Origin: Sapria himalayana
Lineage: Eukaryota; Streptophyta; Magnoliopsida; Malpighiales; Rafflesiaceae
DNA length: 64,000 nucleotides
Reading direction: 5' to 3'
NCBI GenBank assembly: GCA_029783825.1
Contig: JAREIK010012320.1
Span: 1 to 64,000 of the forward strand
Below, piece by piece: positions 52,691 to 64,000 of the stretch (its first letter is position 1; every line of letters starts with the position of its first letter). The notes beneath the pieces were generated by a model, which ran no database searches, was not told the DNA's origin, and saw nothing but the letters and a program-made list of their open reading frames with translations. The translations under genes were made by a program, and so were the position numbers.

Positions 52691-55600
52691 ATGTAGACAG
52701 ATTGATAGACAAATAGGCAAATAGATAGACAAATAGAAATACAGATAGACAAATAGTCAGACAGATAGATAAATATAAAAATAATTTAATACACAGAAAG
52801 ACAAATAAATAGACAGATAGATTAATAGATAGATATAAAGGTAGATATATAAAAAGATAGACAGACATATAGTCAGATAGATAGCCATATAGAGAGACAG
52901 ATAGACAGATAGATAGACAAATATACAAACAAATAGATAGACATATAGACAGACTCACAGATAGATAGATAGATAGATAGTCAGACCTATAGATAGACAA
53001 AAAGATGTACAAATAGATAGATAGATAGAAAGATGTACAAATAGATAGATAGACAAAAAGATAGAAACATAAATCAACAAATAGACAGACACAAACAGAT
53101 ATATAGATATATAGAAAGACATATATATAGATAGACACACAGATAGATAGATAGACATATTGAAAGATAATTAGATAAATAGATAGATAAATAGATAGAT
53201 AGAGAGGTAGTTAGATAGATAGATAGATAAACAGATATACAGCCTGATAGACAAATAGAAAAATAGATAGATATACAGATAAAAAGATAAATAGATAGAC
53301 ATACTGATAGATAGATAGATAGATAGACAAATAGATAAATAGATATGGGGATAGACATACAGAAAGATATTAAGAAAGATAGACAGATAAATAGATATAC
53401 AGATAGACAGAGAGTTGGACAGAGAGATAGATAGTTAAACAAACAGATAATTAGATAGATTGATAGAAATATAGATTGACAAGTAGGCTTATAAATTGAC
53501 AGATAGATAGACAATAGATGGATAGAGAGATTGATAGATATAAAGACAGACAGACAGACAGTTAGATATACATAAAGCTGGATAGATAGATAGAGATATA
53601 GAAAAATAGATAGATGAGATAAAAGATAGATAGATATATAGATAGATAGGTAATCAGATAGATAGCTGGATAGATAATAAGATAGATAAACAAATAGATA
53701 GACAAATGACATACAGAAAGAAAAAATATAGACAGACACAAAAATAGACAGATATATAGATAGATATAAGATAGATAGACAAATAGAAAGAAAGATAGAG
53801 AGACAGATAAAAAAAGATAGATACATAGTTAGATCGATAAATATACAGTCAAATAATCTAATATATAGATATATAGATAGACAGACATATAGACATACAT
53901 ATAGATAGACAAATAGAAATACTTATAGACAGATTGATTGATAGACTGATAGGCAGTTAATAGACAAGCAGTTAGATAGGTAGATAGAAAAATGGATAGG
54001 CAGACAGCTTGTTAGATAGGTAGACAAACATATAGATATACAAATAGAAAGACAGATAGAAACATAGATAGATAGTCAGATATATGGATAAAAAGCCATA
54101 CAGATACATAGACAGATAGACAGATATATATGAAGATAGATAGACATATAGAAAGACATATAGACAGATAGACATATAGATAGACAAATAGATAGACAGA
54201 TAGATAGATAGATAGACAAATAGACATAAAGAAATAAAGATAGATAGATAGATAGAAAGTCAGATAGATAGACAAATTGTAGAAAATTTGACAGATATAT
54301 AGATAGACAAACAGACAGATAGATAGACAAATATACAAATAGATATAGAGACATATAGATTTATTGATAGAAAGGCAGATATACAGACATATAAATAGAA
54401 TTAGACATATAGACTCACAGATAGACTAATAGAAAAATAGACAGATATATAGATATACAGATAGATAGACAGACAGACAGATAGACATATAGAAAGAAAG
54501 ATATACAAATTAATAAACTATTATATAGATGGATAAATAGACAGAAAGATGGATAGAAGATAAATAGATAATAGATAAATATACAAATAGATATATATAT
54601 ATAAGACAAGATAAATAGATAGAAAAAGATAGAAGATAGATAGACAAGATAGATAGAAACAAATAAATAGATAGAAGATATATAGATAGAAAGATAGATA
54701 GAAGATAGGTAGAAAGATAAATAGATAGATATAAAGACAGACAAATATACAAACAGATAAATAGATAGATAGACAGACAAATATACAGGCAGATAGATAG
54801 ATTAATAGATAGACAGGTAGATAGACAGATAAACAGACATATAGACAAATAGATAGACAGACTGAAAGATCGATAAATAGATAGACATATAGATAGATAG
54901 ATAGACATACTAATAGCCAGAAAGATATATAGATTGATGGACTAATAGATAGAATGATAGAAAGACAGAAAGATCGACAAATAAACATATAGATTGTTAG
55001 ACCGATAGACATATAGATAAATATACAGATATATAAACAGATAGACAGATAGATAGACAAACAAATAGAAAGACTGATAAATTATATATAGACAGATAGT
55101 AAGACAAATAGATGAAGAGACACAAAAATATTGACGGATAGATCGATAGATAAATAGATATACATATAGATATATTGATAGATAGATAGATAGCCAAATA
55201 AATAGATAAACAAAAAGATAACCAAATAAAGATACATGTAGATACATAGATTGACAGTTAGATAAATGGTTAGATAGATAGATATACATATAGATAGACA
55301 TATAGATAGAATATAAGACTGGCAGATAGATAAACATATAAAGATATTAATAGATAGAAATATAGATAGATAGTTAGATATACAAATATAAAGAAAGACT
55401 AACTGACAAATAGAGAGATAGAGAGATAGATAGATAGATAAACAAATAGATTATAGACAAATAGACAGACAAATAGTCATATAGATAGATAGACAAATAG
55501 ACATACAGATTGACAACAAACAAACAGACATACCAACAAAATGATAGATAGATACATAGACAAATAGATATATAGATAGATAGTAAAATAGATTGACAAA

Positions 55601-58313
55601 TAGATAGATAGATAGACAGATAGAAAATAGACAAATAGACAAATAGATAGATAGATAGAGATATAAATAGACATATAGACATACAAATAGATAAATAAAT
55701 AGACAGGCATAAAGATAAATAGATAGATAGATATATTTTGCTAGGCAAATAGACAGATAGATAAACATACAGATAGACATATAGACAGATACATAAACAC
55801 ACAGATAGATAGATAAATAGTTATAAAGAAAGATAAATATATAGACACAGACAAACAGACAGATATAATTATAGATAAATAGATTGACATACAGATAGAC
55901 CGACATATAGATAGGCATATAAATAGATAGATAGATAGACAGACAGATAGATATATAGAGAGATAGATAGATAGATAAACAAATAGATATAAACAAAGAT
56001 ACAAAAACAGATTGACAAACAGAAAGACAAATTGATAGATGGATAGATATAAAGAAAAATAGATAAATAGATAGTTAGATAGACATGCAGATAGATAGAT
56101 AAACATACAAATAGACAGAGAAATAGACATATAAATAGGCAGACAGACATATAGACAGATCGACATACTGATAGACAAACATATACATAGAATGATATAC
56201 AAATAGATAGACACACAAAGAGATAGATAGATAGATAACTATACAGATAGATATATAGATAGAAAGAAATATAGATAGATAGACAAAATGATAAACAAAC
56301 ATACAGATTGATAAAAAAATAGATAGATAAATAGATAGACAAATTGACTGATAGACATACAAATTGACATATAGATAAACTTACAGATTGACAGACATAT
56401 ATATAGATAGATAGACATGTAGATAGGTATATAGATAGATAAATATATAGAAAGATAGATAGATAGAAAGACAAATAGATTGATATATAGAGAGGCAAAG
56501 AGTAAGATAGATGACAAATAGATAGATAGACAAATAGATAGACAGGTAGATAGACTGATAGAAACACTAATATATAGAGAGATAGACTGACAGATAGACA
56601 TATAGATAGACAGATAGGCAGATAGAAAGACAAATAGATAAATAGATAGATATATAGATAGATAGACAAATAGGTAAATAAAGAGATATATAGATAGACT
56701 GACAGACAGAATGACAAACATATAGAGAGACATGTATACAAACACATAGACATACATATAGACAGAAAGATAGACATACAAAGAGATAGACAAACAAATT
56801 GATAGACAAATAGATAGATAATTATATTGACACACAAATAGACAGATAGAAAGACCAAAAAATAGTCAAATTGATGACATACAGATAGACATATAGATAG
56901 ACAAATATATATAAAGACATATAAATAGACAGATAGATAGACAAACAGATAGATACAAAGATAGGCAGATAGATAGACAAATAGATAGATACAAAGATAG
57001 ATAGATAGATAGATAGAAAGATAGATATATAGACAAATAGACAAAAAAATCGACACATACATAGATAGACAAGTATACTAACAGATAGATAGATTGATTG
57101 AGAGATAGATAGAGAGACATATAGACATACATATTGTCAGAAAAATTGACAGACATATAGATAGAGAGATAGATAGACAGACAAATAGATAGATAGATAT
57201 ATAGATAGATAATTAGAAAGTCAGAAATAAAGAAAGATAGAAACACAGATAAATAGATAGATAGACATATAGATTGACAGATAAATAGGCAGATAGATCG
57301 AAAGACATATAGAAAAACTGATATATTGATAGATATATAGATAGATATAGAGATAGGCAGTCAAAATGAGAAATAGATATACCGACAAATAGGCAGATAG
57401 ATAGTATACTGATAGACATACATATAGACAGACAGATTGACATATATTAGACTAATAGACAGATAGACAGACTAATAGATAAAGAAATAGGTGGACAAAT
57501 AAATAGAAAGATACACATACACAATGATAAATAGATAGATAAATTGATAGACATGTAGAAAAATAGATAGACATATAGTTAGATAGGCAGATAGATAGAT
57601 AGACAGATAGACAAATAGACAGATAGAAAGAAAGATAGATAGATAGACAAATTGATTAATAAATAGATAGAAAGATAGACATACATATTTTTAGATAGAT
57701 AGACCCACAAATAGACAAAAAAATATAGATATATAAATTGATAGATAGACAGGAAAATAGACATACAAATTTTGAATGATAAATAAAAGATAGATAGACA
57801 TATAGATAGATACATAGATATATTAATAGACAGATAGATATACAAATAGTTAAATAGATAGATAAATAGATAGACTAAGAGACAGATAGATAGATTGACA
57901 TACAAATTGATAGACATACAAATAGATAGACGGATAGATAGATTCATAGATAATTTGATAAATATGTAGATAGATAGATAAATAGATATATATATATATA
58001 TAGACAGATAAATAGATAGGCTTACATACATACATACAGATAGATAGATAGATATAAAGATAGATCGATAGACAAATAGATAGATAGATAAATAGACAAA
58101 AGATAGAAAGTTAGACAAACATATAGACAAATATATATACAAGAAGAAAGAGAGATATATAGATAGAAAGATCTAGATATAGATACATAGAAAAATAGTT
58201 TGACAGATAGATAGATAGAATATAGTTATATAGATAGAAAGACAAAAAAGGGATAGATTGATCGAAGGATAGATTGCTAGATAGATAGAGAGATAGGCAG
58301 ACATACAAGTATA

Positions 58314-58316
58314 TAG

Positions 58317-58362
<46 letters not shown>
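58314..58362 (+). repeat. (AC)n-(AT)n tract inside the TAGA array
   Basis: About 15 AC repeats followed by about 9 AT repeats break the tetranucleotide pattern. It is a separate microsatellite expansion inside the array. Confidence 0.9.
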
Positions 58363-61300
58363 TAACAGACATATAGATAGACAGATAGAAAGACATATAG
58401 ACCGACAAATAGACATATAGATAGACTCGAATATAGATAGATAGTTTGATAGACGATCAAATAATTAAATAGATAGAAAGTTAGATAGTCATATAGAAAG
58501 ATAGATGGCTAGAATGATAGACATAAAGAATGATAGAGACATAGATAGATAGATAGACAAACTGATAGAAAAATAGATAAATAGACTTATAAACATATAG
58601 ATAGACCAATAGATAGATTAATAGATAGATAGATAGACATACCCTTAGAGAGACATATAGATAGATATATAGAGATATATAAAGATAGACAAACAAATAG
58701 ATAGATAGATAGATAGATGGATATACAGATTTATAGATAGAGATATAGATAGACATATAAGTAGATAGATAAACACATAGATAGATAGACCTATGGATAG
58801 ACTGATATACAGACAGATTTACAAACATATAGACAATTAGATATATAGACACAAAGATAGATAGATAGATATATAGATAGTTAGACAGACAGATAGATAG
58901 AAAGATAAATAGCCATAGAGATAGATAGACAAATAGATAGACAGTTATTCAGATAGATACACAGACATATAGAAAGATAGATAAACATATATATAGATAG
59001 AAAGATAGATACCGAGATAAATAGATGGATAGACAGATAGATAATAAATAGACTGATACATAGATCGATAAATAGATAGATAGATAGATAGAGAGATAGA
59101 CATGTAGATAGACAATTTTATCGACAGATAGACAAACACATCAAAAGATTGATAGATAGACAAAAAGATATATAGATAAACATACAGATATACAAATAAA
59201 CAAATAGATAGATAAACAAATATACAGACATATAGATAGAGAGATAGACAAATAGATAGATACACAGATATACATATAGATAGACATATAGATATATAGA
59301 TAGATAGACAGATAGACAGATAGATAGCTAGATATATAGATAGATTGACAAATAGATAGACATATAGATACATAGACAGATAGATAATCAGAAAGATAAA
59401 TAGATAGATAGGTTAGACAAATAAATAGATAGATAGATACACAGATAGACAATTAGATAGGTAGACAGATCGACAATCAGATTTAAAAATGGTTAGAGAG
59501 CCAAATAGATAGATGAAAAGACAGACATAAAGAGAAACAGATAGTCAGGTTGAAAGAAAGAAAGATAGATATAAAGAAATAAAGATAGAAATATGGATAA
59601 AAAATAGACAGATAGATAGGTAGATAGATGGATAGACATATAGATAGAAAGATAGATAGACAGATAGATAGATAGTTATATAGATAAATAGTTAGAAAAA
59701 TACATAGATAGACAGATAGATAGACATATAGATAGATAGACAAATAGATAGACAAATTGACATACAAATAAATAGACAGATATATAGACACATAGATAGA
59801 TAAACAAAGAATAGACAGATAGATAGACAATTAAATTGAAAAATAGACACACAGACAGACAGATAGATTAGTGAGAGAAATAGACAGATAAATAGATAGA
59901 CAAATAACAAAATAGATATACAGATAGATAGATAATCTTTTTGATAGAAAGATAGTCCTCTAGATAGATAGACAAATAGACAATATGATTAATAGGTATA
60001 AAGGTCAGACAAATAAATATATAGACATATAGATAGATAGATTGATAGATAGATAGATAGACAGATAGATAGATAGATAGTCTACTAGATACATAGACTA
60101 ATAGATAGACAAATATACAAATAGATAGACAGATAGATAGACAGACAGATTGATAGACATATAGATAGATAGATTGATAGAAAGAAAGATAGATAGATAC
60201 ACATTCAGTTAGATAAATAGATAGTCTGACTGATAGACAGACAGACAGTCACACATATAGATAGACATATAGATGGATAGAATAGATATATAAATAAATA
60301 GATAGATATACAGATAGATAGACTAATAGACAGACATATAGATAGATATATAGATAGACAAATAGATAGATAAATAATTATATAAATAGATAGACATATA
60401 AATAGATCGATAGATAGATCCACTTATAGATTGAAAAATACAAAGACTATCAGATAGATAGATTGATAAATATTAAAATAGATAGATATATAGACACACT
60501 AATAATAAGACTGATAGACAAATATTAAGTTAGACAATTAGACAGAGATATAGACATACAAATAGATTGATAGATAGCCATATGGATATACAAATAATTA
60601 GACATAGATATACAGACAGATAGATAGATGGATATATATAAAGATTGATACAAAGTTAGACATACAAATAAATAGGTAGATGAACATATAGATAAACAAA
60701 TAGATTTTAAGATAGATAGACTAATAGATAGACATATAGATAGACAAACAGATAGAGAGATAGTGAGACATACGGATAGATAGACATAGAGATAAACATA
60801 TAGATAGACATATACATAGACAGATATATAGACAAATAGACAACAGATAGATAGACAAATAGATAGATAGACAAATACATAGATAGATAAATAGTCAAAT
60901 AGACAGACAGATATATATAAAGAAAGAAAGATAGATAGATAGATATATAGATAGACTAATAGATAGACAGATGAATATATAGAAATAATGATAGACAGAT
61001 AGATAGATATATAGACTTATAGATAGATATATATACAAAGACATAGATAGATAGGGACAGAGATAAAAAAACATATAAAAATAGATAGAAAGAAAAATCA
61101 TTTGATAGATTTACAAAAAGATAGACGGATAGATGGAAAGATAGATAGAAAGATTGATAGACAAACTGATAGGTAGACAAATAGTCAAATAGATAGATAA
61201 ATAGATAGAGATAAATATAGATAGATAGTTAGACAGACAGATAGACAAATAGATAGATGGAAAACTAGATAGACTGACATATAGACTGACAAATAGAAAG

Positions 61301-61610
61301 ACAGATAAAAAGAAAGATAGATGGTCAGACAAACAGACAGATAGATAAATAGATAGATAGATAAATGGCAGATAGATTGACCGAAAAATAGATAGATAGA
61401 TACACAAATAGATAGATAGATAGACATACAGATAGACAGATAGATAGACAGACAGATAGATAGACAAATAGATAGACAAACAGATAGATAGATAGATAGA
61501 CAGATAGATAGATATATTGATAGATAGAAAAATAGTTAGACATATTGATAGATAGACAAATAGACAGACATTGTAAGATAGATAGATAGACACATAGATA
61601 TATAAAGAGA

Positions 61611-62635
61611 GTGGTTTATACTTTTAGTAGGTACAAATAATAAAGAACTATAAGGGAGCACAAAACCCAAGTCGAGAATGTTAGAAAAATAGAGTAGCAA
61701 CAATTTGATGTTAATACACGATGAAAAAAATCCAACAAGGGTTGAGTACAAACTAAAATATTTTTATAACTAAGGACAATAATATAGTGCTTCTTGGGAG
61801 GCAACTCAAGTAGTTAGTTTCAAATTTAATAAAAATAATAAACTCATTGTACCTACTAATTCATACACAAAATAATAAATCCATATATTAAAGAATCCAT
61901 TTCAAAAAAAAATAAATCACTATGATACTCAAACCCAATCAAGACAATTCTTATTATTTTGTTTTCTGTGATATTTCTTCCTTTCTGGTTTGATATCCTA
62001 AAAGATTTCCAGAGAGAAAGGAAGGCTTTAGTTATAGAATGAGCAATACTTTTAGTATATGAGTTGTTTGACATTCTATGGATCGACTTTTTTAGGTTGT
62101 TTAATATGAATTTTTTGATGTGTCTGCATTGATCTATGCTTTAAATAAATAAATTATACTAAATTGTAATTTTGATGGAATTGGATAAATAATTGTGAAA
62201 TCAAATATATTTTATATGATATTTATGAACTTGGTGTAGTAATGACTTTAAACAAAGAAAAGTAATGGAAAGTCATAACATATCTCATGTCATGACTTCA
62301 TTACAATATACATAAGCTTATTGAGAAGTGATAGTAGCCTTTCTTGTATGTGACATTATGTAACAAGTGATGGTTATCTTCGTATGTCATGACTTTACCA
62401 TCGAGTTATAATAGTTTTTTTATTATGTAATACTATCTTTATGGTCACAATATTTTCTTGGAGATATGGTTGTACTATTTCTAAAACACAAGGATGGTTG
62501 CAACTTTATTTTTATATATTGCCAATTAAGTATCCCGCAAGTGCAAGAAGTCACGACATTTTGCCGTATAGGGACTTAATTAATACACAACTAAATATCA
62601 CATAATACCAAGTTAATTTTAGTTGCGATAATATT
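61611..62635. other. Intergenic DNA, no gene recognised
   Basis: Non-repetitive AT-rich sequence right of the array. Short reverse-strand frames at 61,536-61,804 and 61,856-62,074 have no domain I recognise. Confidence 0.4.
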
Positions 62636-62639
62636 TTCC

Positions 62640-62935
62640 ACCATGACTTTGTATTTCATAGAATTTTTGTCTTACTAATGGCATTCTTATTATCATGACT
62701 TTGTGATCCAGAGAAGAAAAATCTCAGTGATGTTTATTCTTATCACCATGACTTTGCATTTTAGAGAGTACATATATCCGTCCTAGTCATTTTTGTTGTC
62801 ATGATATTGTGTTTTAGAGAGTATTTATCCTAGTTGTATAATTACTACTACCATGACTTTGTGCTCCAAAAAAGAGTTACTTTAGTTATAGTATTATTTT
62901 GCTACCTTAACCTATGTACTCTAGAGATGATTCAA
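62640..62935 (+). repeat. 52-53-bp minisatellite, about six copies
   Basis: The anchor catgactttg recurs at 62,642, 62,694, 62,747, 62,800 (catgatattg) and 62,852, with a weaker copy (ccttaacctatg) at about 62,905. Each is followed by a '..ccagagag / tttagagag' phrase. Copies are diverged, so the repeat is old. Confidence 0.8.
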
Positions 62936-64000
62936 AAATATGTTGAAGGTACAACCTTAATCTAGCACTATTTCTTTCAAATAGAAGATTCTCATGGAAC
63001 GTCAATGTATAAAAGGAAGTATTAGAGTTTTTCACAAAAAAAAATTTGATCAGAATAGTAGCCCATGAAAACTTAATGCCCTAGGCGATATGATTTCCAA
63101 CCCCTACTAACTATAAAATCCAAGGTGAATAGAAGCAAGAATTAATTGGGAACAATTGAATAGGTTTTGATACTTATACTTCACTAGAGCTACCATTGAG
63201 AATCCTCTATTCCACAATATGTCACACCAAAATCTCGCATGAAAATTTACCAAATATGAAGCTAAATTAAAATATAATATTGGGTTAATGTACTTATGTT
63301 ATAATGATGTGATTATGTAATGCTTATTTGGGTGGTAATATTATTGTTTGAATATTGGTAGATGTAGATGCTATTTAAAACTAAGAATTAGGATTTTATC
63401 TTTGTCATAGATTTATACATGTTGGTCATGATGGTTGGTGATAAGTAAGTCATGAGACACACTAATGTGATACTACAGAAAAGAAGTTATAGTCCTAATC
63501 TTATCGCATGAGATAAACCTATGCATGAAAACTTAAGATTGATATAAGTTTAATTTGTGTAAGTATATATCTCATAAAGCATAAAGAACAAACATATTTA
63601 TAACTAATCCATTATGCATATTCAAAAAAAAAATTGACTTCCAAATATTGTTGAGATTATGTGGAATTTCTACCTTATAAGTTTTTCTATAGTATAATAG
63701 TTGTGTGTTGGCATTGGAAGATGATAACAGATAAGTCATGGGATACATATAAGGAGTAGTGTTTCATAGGGTGATGATAATCCTCTGAGTCATTTTCTCT
63801 TGTATGATTTCTATTAGAGAGATTTATGAAAAGATATATGTTAGATGACATGATTGTGACACTTATGAAGCTAAAAGTATAAAAGCAATTATTACCATAT
63901 CATTTCATGTCTTTATCATGTTAGAGGATATAAAATAGAAATGCATACTCAAAGAAATCATGAAGGGTTGTCGGCGTATTGCCTAAAATTTGTAGATATA
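62936..64000. other. Intergenic DNA, no gene recognised
   Basis: AT-rich sequence to the window end. A weak direct repeat is visible (gataagtaagtcatgagaca near 63,441 and gataagtcatgggatacata near 63,730). No coding, RNA or transposon signal is seen. Confidence 0.4.

Larger units (their letters stand above)
48136..61610 (+). repeat. Degenerate (TAGA)n tetranucleotide array, about 13.5 kb
   Basis: A continuous array of TAGA with CAGA, CAAA, AAGA, TATA and similar variants, keeping a loose 4-bp register for its whole length. It begins directly at the CACTA right terminus and ends near 61,610. A short (AC)n/(AT)n tract interrupts it at 58,314-58,362. The dozens of overlapping reverse-strand Tyr/Leu/Ser/Ile frames, up to 397 codons, are expected from a stop-free 12-bp codon cycle (TAT CTA TCT ATC) and have no other sign of coding. 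Confidence 0.95.

Noticed and set aside
48136..61610. Dozens of long reverse-strand reading frames rich in Tyr, Leu, Ser and Ile
   Set aside because: A TCTA repeat read in any frame gives the cycle Ser-Ile-Tyr-Leu without stops. Overlapping frames in all three phases are expected from the repeat. No domain, codon bias or start context supports a gene.
48136..61610. CRISPR-like or centromeric satellite array
   Set aside because: There are no constant repeats with unique spacers, and the 4-bp register is not a centromeric monomer. It is a tetranucleotide microsatellite.

Overview
This window is plant nuclear DNA, almost all of it repetitive. It contains a decayed two-gene CACTA (En/Spm) transposase cassette, subterminal repeats built on TTAGCTAGGGA and TTAGCGACGG, an L1-type LINE, a hAT-type miniature element, long microsatellites, and intron-containing fragments of two plant-type genes (a PP5-like phosphatase and a ZIP metal transporter). 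The background is very AT-rich. I cannot name the species. I see no intact protein-coding gene, no rRNA, no tRNA and no CRISPR array.

Layout. (1) Positions 1-3,987 and 20,332-28,571 look like the two halves of one CACTA-type element lying in reverse orientation ('element 2'). Its left terminus is at about 28,571 and its right end lies beyond the window start. It appears to lack the transposase genes. (2) A second, complete CACTA element of 16.3 kb ('element 1', 3,988-20,328) is inserted into element 2 in forward orientation and is flanked by a 3-bp TAT target duplication. It carries a TNPD-like transposase pseudogene (10,197-13,905), a TNPA/Transposase_24-like pseudogene (14,046-15,881), and three tandem ~1.2-kb units. 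Each unit joins a GC-rich GGC/AGC trinucleotide tract to an AT-rich palindromic tract. (3) Inside element 2 are a 524-bp hAT-type miniature element (26,240-26,763), several minisatellites, and a diverged pair of direct repeats that now flank element 1.

(4) Positions 28,572-32,163 are a degenerate (TCTA)n array, split by a ~1.7-kb TG...CA-bounded insertion. (5) Positions 32,164-35,265 hold LINE ORF2 pieces. (6) Positions 35,266-42,562 are intergenic, with many dinucleotide tracts. (7) Positions 42,563-44,095 carry broken fragments of a PP5-type TPR phosphatase gene and a ZIP transporter gene. (8) Positions about 45,190-48,135 are the right end of a CACTA element ('element 3') with two of the GGC-containing units. 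(9) Positions 48,136-61,610 are a ~13.5-kb degenerate (TAGA)n array with at least one ~2-kb higher-order duplication. (10) Positions 61,611-64,000 are intergenic and include a 52-53-bp minisatellite.

How the parts relate. The (TCTA)n array abuts the left CACTA terminus at 28,571, and the (TAGA)n array abuts the right CACTA terminus at 48,135. Read on one strand, this is what a single CACTA insertion inside one TAGA array would give after an inversion with a breakpoint in the element's GGC tract. That reading is a hypothesis. Two independent insertions or a misassembly are alternatives. The many long Tyr/Leu/Ser/Ile or poly-Ala/Gly reading frames are by-products of stop-free microsatellites and are not annotated as genes.
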